A stretch of DNA of 64,000 nucleotides from Ophioderma brevispina (lineage: Eukaryota; Echinodermata; Ophiuroidea; Amphilepidida; Ophiodermatidae). Position 1 is the stretch's first letter. Every line of letters starts with the position of its first letter. Of the stretch, positions 23,300 to 32,596 are shown piece by piece. Location of the stretch: NCBI GenBank assembly GCA_023653785.1, contig JAMKCH010007155.1, positions 1-64,000 on the forward strand. The letters run 5' to 3'. Both the position numbers and the translations under genes were made by a program. Under the pieces are notes generated by a model that ran no database searches, was not told where the DNA came from, and saw only the letters and a list, made by a program, of their open reading frames with translations.

Positions 23300-23521
23300 G
23301 GTGTTTCCATAAGGTGACACCCTTCTAGGACTTGGGTGTTTCCATAAGTGACACCCTTCTAGGATTGGGTGTTTCCATAAGGTGACACCCTTCTTTCTGA
23401 CACCCTTATGAATTCGGAAACCTTAACGGAATAAACCACATAAACCGTGTGGTTGATTCCGTTAAGATTTCCGAATTCATAAGGGTGTCAGAAAGATGGG
23501 CGTCACTTTATGGAAACACCC
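23300..23521. mobile_element. Mutator-like palindromic MITE with triplicated left end
   Basis: 23367-23521 is a near-perfect palindrome of about 155 bp starting GGGTGTTTCCATAAGGTGAC and ending GTCACTTTATGGAAACACCC, with centre near 23444 (CACATAAACCGTGTGG). To its left the first 33-37 bp, GGGTGTTTCCATAAG plus GTGACACCCTTCTAGGA, occur twice more (from 23299 and 23334). GGAGGATTTG stands immediately outside both ends (23290-23299 and 23522-23531), a 9-10-bp target duplication of the size made by Mutator-like elements. Confidence 0.85.
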
Positions 23522-23749
23522 GGAGGATTTGACCAAAATCTCATTCCTAGGATATCCATCAGATGTTTACGTTTAAAATAGGCTGTTACAATTGATGGAG
23601 GATTTGAACTTTTGTGGTTTCGTCCAGCATGTTGGCCCCCCTGTTTATATATTCTGATGCAGTTCAGTCATGAATATTGTGAACTTTTTCTAACCACCGC
23701 GGTTGCCAAAAGCATAACAGATCGGGTAGATCACATTACATGGTTAATT

Positions 23750-24812
23750 GGTGACCAACGATTTATAAGCTATGAGGCCAAAGAGAAAAAAGATGCTCAG
23801 ATAAGGACCAAGGTGTTGGATCCCTGGGAAGTACATAATTCTTCCGAAATAATTTTTCTAAAATTAAAGAAATCAGTTCTACGTGTGTTCTCACGTCTAG
23901 TTTGCATTGAACCAAACACTTCAGATTCCTTTTCATCTGGAACTGTAGAGCCATTGTTATTATCCATGCAGCTGAAAACAGTTCAGGTGCTATACCACCA
24001 CCCCGATTTCGATTAGGCTATTTTTCATGACGTGGAAAACAAATTGTCCTCTTTCACGAATACATAAAGTTAGAGCAGTGGCGTAAATTTCTTTTTGACA
24101 TGGGGAGGGGGCGGGGTTGATGAAAATTTATGAACGAAATGGGGTTTGCCGAAAAGATCCATTCAGGGCCTTAGCCGGGGGGGGGGGTGCGGGGGTGCGA
24201 TGTACCCACCCAATCTCCAAAATTCCTAAAAGGTCCACCAAAATGATGTGTGCGAGCGAAGCGAGCTAGAAAAAATAGAGGTTTTAGGCTTTTTTGGTCA
24301 CAAAAGGGCAACATTTGGCAAAAAGGTCCACTTTTGCCAAATTTACACCTTCTCTATTGTGAAAAGGTCCACATATGGGGAAAAAGGTCCACTTTTGAAA
24401 AAAATCCTGGCTACGGGCCTGGATCCATTACTTGCACACAAGCGCGCTAAGAATTTTGCCATTTAGAAGCTAAAACCCTTAAAAGTAGTTGTAATTTGAA
24501 TAAAATGCGCGCGAAGCGCACGGAAATTTAAATGGTAAAATATGAGGTTATTTTTGTTCCAATATACATGAACAGGCATCAACATTAGGGGGGTGATTGT
24601 ATTGACCACCCCCTTATCAAAATATTGGGAGGAATATATCCCCATTCCCCCCCCCCCCCCCCCGGATTTACGCCTATGAGTTGGAGATTCTGCTTATGTG
24701 TTCAATTAACTTTGACCCTATATTTCATCATTTATTCGAAAGGGAAACGAAGGTGAACAAAATTCATGGGAGTAAATTTGTTTGGTAAACTGCGTCGGAC
24801 CCAAAATCTTAT
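23750..24812 (+). repeat. R1 repeat arm downstream of exon 2, split by a hAT-like MITE
   Basis: Carries TATGAGGCCAAAGAG, GATAAGGACCAAGGTG, AGAACTGATTTC-type words in reverse complement (GAAATCAGTTCTACG) and, after the 24076-24678 insertion, ATATTTCATCATTTATTC and GGGAAACGAAGGTGAACAAA. It is complementary to the R1 copy at 22005-22400. Confidence 0.7.
24076..24678. mobile_element. hAT-like MITE with 8-bp target duplication
   Basis: Ends CAGTGGCGTAAAT and ATTTACGCCTATG; outside them AGTTAGAG (24068-24075) and AGTTGGAG (24679-24686) match at 7 of 8 bases. Interior has GCGCGCGAAGCGCAC, two long G or C homopolymers (24177-24187, about 24647-24663) and five AAGGTCCAC words. A truncated relative lies at 35480-35660. 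Confidence 0.8.
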
Positions 24813-25179
24813 TTAAAGTGACAGGAGGAGATTTTTTGAGGATACAAATTTCTCTCAATTTTCACTGGATCGGTCGTAGACCACCTACCAAGAACGTTTC
24901 AAAGGTTTATTGAACAAACGAGTACAAAAGAAAGCCGCAAACCTTGTTTTGAACTTGCCTGCTATCGCAATCGTCCCCATAGAAAACCATGCTTTGACTT
25001 TCTGTCGTGCACGACAGAAAGTACTAAATCATCATCTTATTACATAAAGACGGCGTATTCGGCTAATTCACTTCAGGTGTGATCTAATACATTGGTAAGC
25101 ATTCCAAATATGCAAAAAAAACGGGGTTCAACAAAAATTAGGGGCGCTTCTTTCTGGAAATCTCCTCATGTCTCTTTAA
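24813..25179. mobile_element. TTAA-flanked MITE (T3), same family as 9096-9435
   Basis: TTAA at both edges, inverted ends TTAAAGTGACAGGAGGAG and TTAAAGAGACATGAGGAG. The body aligns with 9096-9435 almost end to end, including CTGTCGTGCACGACAG and ACGGCGTATTCGGCT, with one 20-bp length difference near the left end. Confidence 0.85.
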
Positions 25180-25616
25180 ATAGTTTTGAAACCATTCTAA
25201 TAGAATTCAACGAAATACACAATGCTTCAATTTGTGTAAAAGAATCTCATGGTCAATGGTATCAAATACTACTAATATTCGATATCGAAAATTACTAGTA
25301 TTTGAAATATACCATATCTCGACGCAGCTCCGGCAATAAAATCGCGATACAAAGAAAAAAATGGTATTATCTGTATGTTGTTTACGAACTCAACCGGAAC
25401 TCAACAATATACAAAATCGGGATTGTGGTCATTTCAACCGGTGTATAAGTAACCATGTCCGGCGTACTCGTAGTCCGGGAACAATAGGGTAATCGATTCA
25501 GTTGGACTCTTTCCGCAACATTAGTTTTCACGCTTTATTCCGTTATCGTCTAGGATCCCCCGGACTGTGGCTCCCTGCGGACTATATCTGCTTTCACACC
25601 GGCAAAACTGACCGCC
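25180..25616. other. Intron 2 stretch without recognisable feature
   Basis: No repeat or coding signal was recognised between the MITE and the BEL/Pao insertion site. The last five bases before the LTR, with the next, form GCGAG (25617-25621), the target duplication. Confidence 0.4.
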
Positions 25617-25621
25617 GCGAG

Positions 25622-26088
25622 TGTAGTGTTCAAAACCTACATTAACCCTATATGAGTGGCTAAAGATTACACGCTTATCACTCGAATACTTCGGACTGGT
25701 TTTTCTTAGTCATAATTTATGGCCCACATCACAAGTCTGCTCATAATATAACCATTACGCTGCTCGATGGGCAGGGAAGACGATTTCGAAGCCCGACAAA
25801 ACACTCTTTGTAACAGCTTAAAATCAACAATGTTTTACTTTATTACACACTAGGAGTCACGCTGTTCCTTTATGTAACTCTGTAAGGCTTGTGAGGCTAT
25901 ATCTTGATTAAATCTTCCCAAATTGAAGTATCTAAAAGAACGTTGATCTCATCTTACTTCAAGGAATCGCATCTTGAAAAGCAAAACTCCCACCATGCAT
26001 TTCGAAAATTCCCGAAACTTTAAGGGGGCTTAACACTTTTAAGTAATCAATAAATCTTGGCACTTTTAAAACAACTTTGGACATTACA
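25622..26088 (-). repeat. BEL/Pao 3' LTR (element orientation)
   Basis: Shares with the other LTR GAAGCCCGACAAAACACTC, TGTAAGGCTTGTGAGGCTAT, AACTCCCACCATGCATTTCG and TTCCCGAAACTTTAAGGGGG. Immediately inside it CCCGGCCCCCATTG reads on the minus strand as a purine-rich tract, the expected plus-strand primer site. Confidence 0.85.
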
Positions 26089-28151
26089 TTCCCGGCCCCC
26101 ATTGCACTACATAGGGGCATAGCACAACAAAATTTGTATGTCCAAAATGTTGAAGTATGCCTTTAAACACAAAGTTCCAAATTAAGGATCTCATTTAACG
26201 ACTTTAAATCCTCACAGATATCACAATAAACCAGTCACTTTCTGAAGCTTCCTGCGGTCTAGTTTTTCTTTTTCAAAAAATCTCTGAAATTAATAATTCT
26301 GACTGCCTGTGCACAAACATGACAATCTTCCTTTTATAACTAGATTATTTGGAATCAATTTGTCTCCCATAACTATTATTTACACCAGCTTTTACTTGAT
26401 TATGGCTCAACATGCCTCTGACAATGAATAAATAAATCATCATGATAATGTGTTTGTTCCTTTTCCAACACAAAGTTTTAAAACCAAAGATGTTGTTGTT
26501 ACTTTTCAACACAGGCTTTCAAATTTAAATACTTAAATTTGGATTCCTGAACTGAAATAGGATCACTTTGGCCTTTCAAAACTCCAAGTAAATATTCATC
26601 TGGTATGCACATGAAAGATCTAATACACGAATCTGTCAATTCAAATGTTGCAAGCGGATCACTATAAGTTCAAAGAATTTTGGTCCAAATTATTTGTTTT
26701 GATCCACATGGAAAGGGGGGGGTTCATGCTTTGAACTTCACAAATCTTGAGTCCCAAAGACCATTAATCACACAAATTAAGGTGACAACAAATTGCATTT
26801 TGAAACCAGATTCAAACATTTCAAATTACTATGCAATTGAAATTTTCAGTTAAAATTCAGTCTGACGAGAGTCGATGGCATGTCATTTGGCACTGGTGTC
26901 ACATCACATCTGCGCAACCTGGAATCCCACACATGTATTTCCCCCCCAAGTCATCACCACACATCACACTAACGATGAGGCAGTCCTGGTCATTCAATTG
27001 GATGAGTCCCTCTAGCTGTCATGGCTTGGATGAGGACCAATACCATCACTCCGCGGCAAGGCTGGCTTGAGACTTGCTTGAGACTTAAGTTGAAGTCATC
27101 ACCTTTCTGTGCCTTTAGTATACTTGTTACCAACATCACTCAACATATTATCCAGCGCCGGTGAGTCCCAAGTACAAAAAAACTCAAACCTGCGAAATTC
27201 ATAGTTAACGTATTGATGTTATTATGTACAAATATTGACATCAACTGTTCCGTTGCTCGAGTTAGTCCCCGACTACTCGAGTGCAAATTATTTAGTTGAT
27301 GTCATATTGTGACAAATACCTTTATCCCTCACCTGTTCCGTAGCTCGAGATAGGTCCCTGACTACTCGCGTGGCAATTTGACTTATGACGTTTATTTTTC
27401 ACTCCTAAAAGTTATCGTCAACTGTTCCGTAGCTCGAGTGAGTCCCTGACTACTGAGTGACTTACACTTGGCTGACATTATTTTGTCACTCAGGCATTTT
27501 GTAAAAGGTTTTTGGCTTGACTTGTCCGGCCAGGCCTTGGCTTGACTATGCTTAGGATTGACGGTCTCAACAACTCTGTTGAAACTATCTGGAACTGGCT
27601 AAATTTTCCTCATGTGAGTTGTATCCAAATAATGCTAACATTACATCAAATGGTATGTTGCATCAACCAGAAGAGCCCAATGCCCTCCCAATATCGAGGA
27701 TAGCGCCCCAATCAATAGTCTGTACAAGTTTTCTGTATCTTGTCATACATTCTTTCTTTTCCGAGTCAGGGTCAACACTTTCTCATGAAGCCACCGGTCA
27801 TCATATAACTTTTAATTATGCATAAACAAGCATAAAAAATGACACTGTCACGTTCACTGCTGCACATGTCCACGAAATCCATTTACCCATTGAATACAAA
27901 ATGACTGAAGTTGAAGCCGCTCTATCATTTCTCCGGCATGCAATTTCCATTACATGTAGTAAAAAGTTCAATTACTCCTGATACACATTCTCAGGGGGGT
28001 AAAATTAAATGAAGGTTTCACTTATCTGGGGTTCTCCTGATTCTGCCTAGTAGTAGAAGTAGTAATTTCCTCACAGAAATCGGCTTTCCCAGATTCAGTA
28101 ATTCAGCCTTGTTAAAGTCAAATTTGATGCTTTAGATGTTGAAATCTTTAT
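26089..28151 (-). other. BEL/Pao 3' non-coding region
   Basis: Two kilobases between the pol stop and the 3' LTR. I see no env-like or other open frame on the minus strand. The only structure is the three-copy CTCGAG motif at about 27245-27455 and repeated CAACA-rich sequence. Confidence 0.5.
27245..27455. repeat. Three-copy dyad motif CTGTTCCGTAGCTCGAG
   Basis: CTGTTCCGTTGCTCGAG, CTGTTCCGTAGCTCGAG and CTGTTCCGTAGCTCGAG start near 27246, 27332 and 27421. Each is followed by TAGTCCC or AGTCCC, GACTACT and a second CTCGAG-like word, so every copy is a small dyad with CTCGAG at both feet. Spacing is close to 88 bp. It lies in the 3' non-coding part of the BEL element. Confidence 0.75.
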
Positions 28152-31100
28152 TTAGGCATCACCTTCCAACAGCATGCAGAGCTTAGTTATGGGTCTTGTT
28201 AGAACTGTGGTTCTTTGGTTTTGATCTTTGCACTACGGGCCAGACCATGTTTATCCTTGATTTTTCTTGGACTACACCCATAACCCAGCTGTTGCGAGTG
28301 CTTGGTCACCAACTAGAGAACAACATCCCCTAGCTTTAAGGCTTCTTTTGGCTGCAGCCATCGTTGGCGGTTTTGGATGTCTGTAGGTATTCTTTGGTCC
28401 TCATCTCTCCAGAGAGGTTGGGCCAATTATCTTTGGCGCCACGCTCTTGGATATACATCTTCTGTCATCACCAGGGGGAAAGGCAACCGTGGGCTGTAGT
28501 AGTAAGAAATCTTGCGGTGTAATAACATCCAAGTCATTTGATCATCGGATACTTGCGTCAAGGACTGCCTATTATTGTCGCTCCACCTCACACATGAGGG
28601 TTCGTAACTGTTCATCATTTCTGTATGTCCTGACGTTCTTGCTCTTTTCAGAATGGCACACAATATTTTTCTGATGGTACAATCTGTCTTTCCACACTCC
28701 GCCTCTTGAGATGCTGCCGGCGGATTAAAGTGCCATTTTATATCATGGCAGCTCAAGTGTCCAGAGATCTTGCTTTTGTTCTGTTCTTGGGAGTGGACCG
28801 TTGAAGATCCCCTTTCGCTCCTACGAGTTTGTCCCCATTATCTGATGTAGATTTCGCTGACGTTGCCGCTTCTAGCACTGAATCGCCTGATGGCATCTAT
28901 ACAAGAACTGGTATCTAGTGATTCTGACACTTCTATGTGTACCGCTCTACTATTTTTTAGCAGGGAAATATCCACCCGTATCTCTTCCTGCATGTATCTT
29001 CCTTGTCTCACCTCGAATGGACCAAATAGTCCATACCGGTTATGGTAAATGCTGGTTGGTCCGGCTTTGACTCTACCGGATGGCAAATCAGCCATTTTCT
29101 GGTGCCCTGTTCTAGCTTGAAGCTCTGCATGTGACACACTTGCTGATCACCGATTTCACCGCGCTTCTTCCTCTTACTATCCAGAACTTCTGGCGCAAGA
29201 ACTGCTAGGATATGATTGCGTCCTTGGTGATTCAATCTTCCGTGGATGTGCCTAATTATCAACACTGTCACATGATGATCCTTTGGAAGAAGTTATTTGA
29301 TGTTTGGCATTTTGTGGGACTTGGGCATTTTGCAACCTTCTCCACTCTAAGACTCCATCCCTTCATCTCAGGATCTAGACTAGCTAGAGGGTTTCCTTTG
29401 TTCAGGTATTTCTTTGTGTAGGTTGGGTGAGTGTCTCTCAGGGTCCCTTCTCTTCATTTGGGTCTAACCTTCCTCTTCCTGATGTTTTCTTAGTGAATGT
29501 AATTCCTTTGGAAATACTTTTCTCTGTACGTACTTGATGATTGCTTCAGCATTTGACATTTCTTCTACGGTTATTGGTCCCGGATCACTTCGAATATCTC
29601 TTTGTCCGTCTTCTTGGACTTCTTCATCATAAACTGTTTGAACCGAAGCCACCACCATGCAACTGCTTTCTGAAGTTTGTTCCAGTCGCTGTAGTAACTT
29701 CTCATTGTCTTGTGGCTGCTTCTGGTTCGTTCTAATGTTTTACGTACGCTTTTCCGTACTTGGTCCATGGAATACACTGTCACTTTCTTCATTGTCTGTG
29801 GGGTTTCCTTCAGGTTCAGGCCAATCGGCTTGTGGCTGTCGTAGGAATCTTGTCCATATCACCATTCTCCTTTAGTCATCAGGCACTTGCACTCAGCCCC
29901 TAGAAGCATGATCACTGTGTGAGCTTGTGGTACGTATTTCCATTGGGCTAATCATCTGAACCGTCAGAATTACGCAGCCGATTGATACAACACTGGATGA
30001 CGAGCACTTTCATTTGCTAGTATTTCACACGTTTGGCTGTCAGTCCAAAAGTAGGTACCGTCATGATCCATGGTGATTTCTCTCTTAAGCAGATTGTCTT
30101 GAATGCACTGCGACGGTTGCTGCCGTCAGCTCTAACTTCATAGGGGCTACTCTGGCTTCCCATTACAAACGCACATGCACTTGGCTTTCTCGTTTGTTAG
30201 CCGCAGATCGACACGATGCCTAGCCATCTTGGGCTGCATCGCAAAAGTGGTGCAACTGTACATCCATCACTTTTCCAACTCTGGAGGCTTTAGCATCGTC
30301 CAGCTTGATCTTTTCCATCTCGGGACTTCTTTTCAGCCACTTTTCCTAGACTTCTTCTGCTCCTCTGGTATGGGATCATCCCATGCTACTTTCTGGCGAC
30401 ACAGTGCTTGCGATTATCTGCCCGGAGAACAAATGGTGCTGTGATTCCAAACGGATCATATATAGAGCTCATCATGACAGAATGTTTCTCTTTGTAGCCT
30501 TTGGGTCAACCTCATGCTGACTAAAACAGTAGTTGGTCTGACTCAGCTGACCACTGTACTCCTAACGTTCGTCCTACCGGAAGTGTGTCCATGCCCAGAT
30601 CCAAGTTCTTTACTTCTTGGCACGGTCATCCTTAGGAATGGTTTCCAGCATTCTTTTGCTGTTAATTATCCATTTGGGTGAGTTTTTTAAAACCCACCCG
30701 TGGCATTAAACCATAAGATCATGGCTCTTGTTTGATGCCTCTATTCTACTTTGGGCACTGATTTTAGCATATCATCCACATAGAAATCTTTGTCAACAGT
30801 ATCTATGATCTCCTTGTCATATCCATGTTCATTTTCTTCTTGAGGGATGAATTTGCACTAGATGGTGATGACACTGCTCCAAACAGGTGAACTAGCATTC
30901 GGTATACCACAGGGTCTTTGCTTAGGCCCCTCCAGGCCACCATAGATACCGTAGCATATCGGTGTCTTCTGCGTTTACCACCCTCACAGATAAAAACATG
31001 GACTCGATGTCTGCCATTATGGCTATCTGTTCTTGCCTCCATCGCAGCAACATGCCATATAAGCGATTAGTCAAGTCGGGCCTTGTAATAGTTCATCGTT

Positions 31101-31165
31101 CAGTGAAGTACCCATGTATGGTTATGGGCAGTTATAAACCACCCTCACCTTGTCAGGCTTTCGAG
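28152..31165 (-). pseudogene. BEL/Pao pol remnant: RT, RNase H region, integrase
   Basis: Minus-strand landmarks from right to left: PDLTNRLYGMLLRW and IAIMADIESMF (RT, 31140-31010), SKDPVVYRMLVHLFGAVSS (RT, about 30930), LIIRHIHGRLNHQGRNH (integrase zinc region, about 29260), MADLPSGRVK and ITGMDY (29100-29040), FGPFEVRQGRYM (about 29010), IKWHFNPPAAS (integrase core, about 28735), WLQPKEALKLGDVV (C terminus) and TRPITKLCMLLEGDA before the stop at 28152-28154. These are BEL-type integrase signatures. Frames change repeatedly. Nothing in the sequence suggests present activity. Confidence 0.8.
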
Positions 31166-31168
31166 GAT

Positions 31169-31633
31169 GTCTCACGCTGTGATGGGGGTATATGGGGTTG
31201 GTATCTTGCAGATGTACCGCTTATAACTCCGAATACTTAGGAGGTTTTCTATTCATTAACTTTATGGCCACATCACAAGTTGCTATAAACATTACGAGCT
31301 CGGGGTAGTGAAGGACGATTCGAAGCCCGACAAAACACTCTTTGTAAAAAGCTTTAAAGCAACCAATGGTTTATTTAAGTACACACGAGTTAACATGGTT
31401 TCCTTATGTAACTGCTGTAAGGCTTGTGAGGCTATATCTTGATTAAATAGTCCCAAATTGAAGTTATCGGTAAAAGACGTTATCGCATCTTACTTTCACA
31501 TGGAAGCGGACATCTTGAAAAGCAAACTCCCACCATGCATTTCGAATAAATTCCCGAAACTTTAAGGGGGTGCTTACACGCTTTTACGGTAATCAATAAA
31601 TCTTGGCACTTAAAAACAACTTTGGACATTACA
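31169..31633 (-). repeat. BEL/Pao 5' LTR (element orientation)
   Basis: Partner of 25622-26088. It differs by many small indels, so insertion is old or the two copies were sequenced unevenly. Its outer end CATTACA and the following GCGAG are clear; the inner boundary near 31169 is approximate. Confidence 0.75.
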
Positions 31634-31638
31634 GCGAG

Positions 31639-32132
31639 CCTTTTGTCACTATAATTTCGCCGTAAGTCACTATACGTTCTAAGGCTAATTCCTTACACTT
31701 GCATGTTGTATTTGTTCTACAAACCATTTTGCCAACGTAAAAAAAGCCACCAAGATCTTAAAAAGACTACCGGCCACATAAAGGTAGTAATGTAAAGAAA
31801 GCACCAATGAAGCTCACGTGCATCTGCTCAATTGGCAAACTTGGACCCATTTACTATTCCCGAATTAAAGAACATTTATCATAGTTCGTTGAACATGTTG
31901 GAAGGTTATACCATCCACCATTAGACCAAATTGTTAATTTAAATAAATCCGACTACTCTTGCTCGTCTTAAAGGATTATAGTGGCGTGAGTGTCAAATAG
32001 TATTTCCTATTAAGAAGGTGGTATCGCATTGTTGGAAGTGGCATCAATTATTGTGTTCCCTTGTTTAATCTTCGATCGTCACAGACCAACATGCACTTTC
32101 AAGGTGAGCTTGCTTGCAATGGATGATATCCT
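31639..32132. other. Intron 2 stretch without recognisable feature
   Basis: No repeat partner, tandem array or domain was found in these 490 bases. Confidence 0.35.
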
Positions 32133-32303
32133 GGGGCCCGTTCCCCAAACTCATGCGTAACTCTACGTGTATACTAACTCATGCGTATGTCCTACATAAC
32201 AGACCTTTTCATACCATTTAGACAGTGCTTTGGATAAATTGGTCCACTCAGGCATGACATAGTATACACGTAGAGTTACGCATGAGTTTGGGGAACGGGC
32301 CCC
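32133..32303. mobile_element. Palindromic MITE, copy 2, nearly perfect arms
   Basis: Arms of about 44 bp pair perfectly: left GGGGCCCGTTCCCCAAACTC then ATGCGTAACTCTACGTGTAT; right is the exact reverse complement ending CGTTCCCC-type GAACGGGCCCC. The loop carries GGTATGAAAAGGTC-type words in reverse orientation relative to 1507-1686. CCTGG stands at both feet if two G/C bases are assigned to the target. Confidence 0.85.
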
Positions 32304-32596
32304 TGGTAGGAAGGAGAATATTAAAGATGAGAGGAAGAGCCCACTGCTCTAGTTGCCTAACTTGAAGATGAGCGGTTTTTGAACTTGGCATTAGTACATC
32401 AGCATCCTAAGCGGGAGAGGTATAAATTTATACTCGAGCTGCATATGTTACAAAACAGGCATATAGCCAAGGTAAAGGAAACAACCAATTCTGAAAAACA
32501 TTGGGTCGTTGCTTGGAGCAGGGAAAAAGATACAGCCAGTCCAGTACAAAGATTTATTGCCGCCAGTTTCTATATAGAGAGATTAGAACATTATGG
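32304..32596 (+). other. Unassigned open frame next to LINE tail
   Basis: The frame at 32379-32651 reads ALVHQHPKRERYKFILEL and NSEKHWVVAWSREKD, with no stop for 90 codons, then runs into the LINE tail. I do not recognise the protein. It may be a remnant of another transposon; there are no splice consensus sites of the host-gene type around it. Confidence 0.25.

Larger units (their letters stand above)
25622..31633 (-). mobile_element. BEL/Pao LTR retrotransposon, antisense, gag-less and decayed
   Basis: Two similar LTRs (25622-26088 and about 31169-31633) enclose a decayed pol. The outer ends are TGTAGTG and CATTACA, short inverted repeats, and the 5-bp GCGAG occurs on both sides (25617-25621, 31634-31638), so the insertion boundaries are intact. 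Read on the minus strand the order is 5' LTR, RT, RNase H region, integrase, a 2-kb non-coding stretch, 3' LTR. RT begins within about 30 bp of the 5' LTR: gag and protease are gone. Many frameshifts and stops make it non-functional. Confidence 0.85.

Noticed and set aside
29464..29875. Open frames of 64-73 codons on both strands
   Set aside because: They are pieces of the degraded BEL/Pao pol linker and its antisense.
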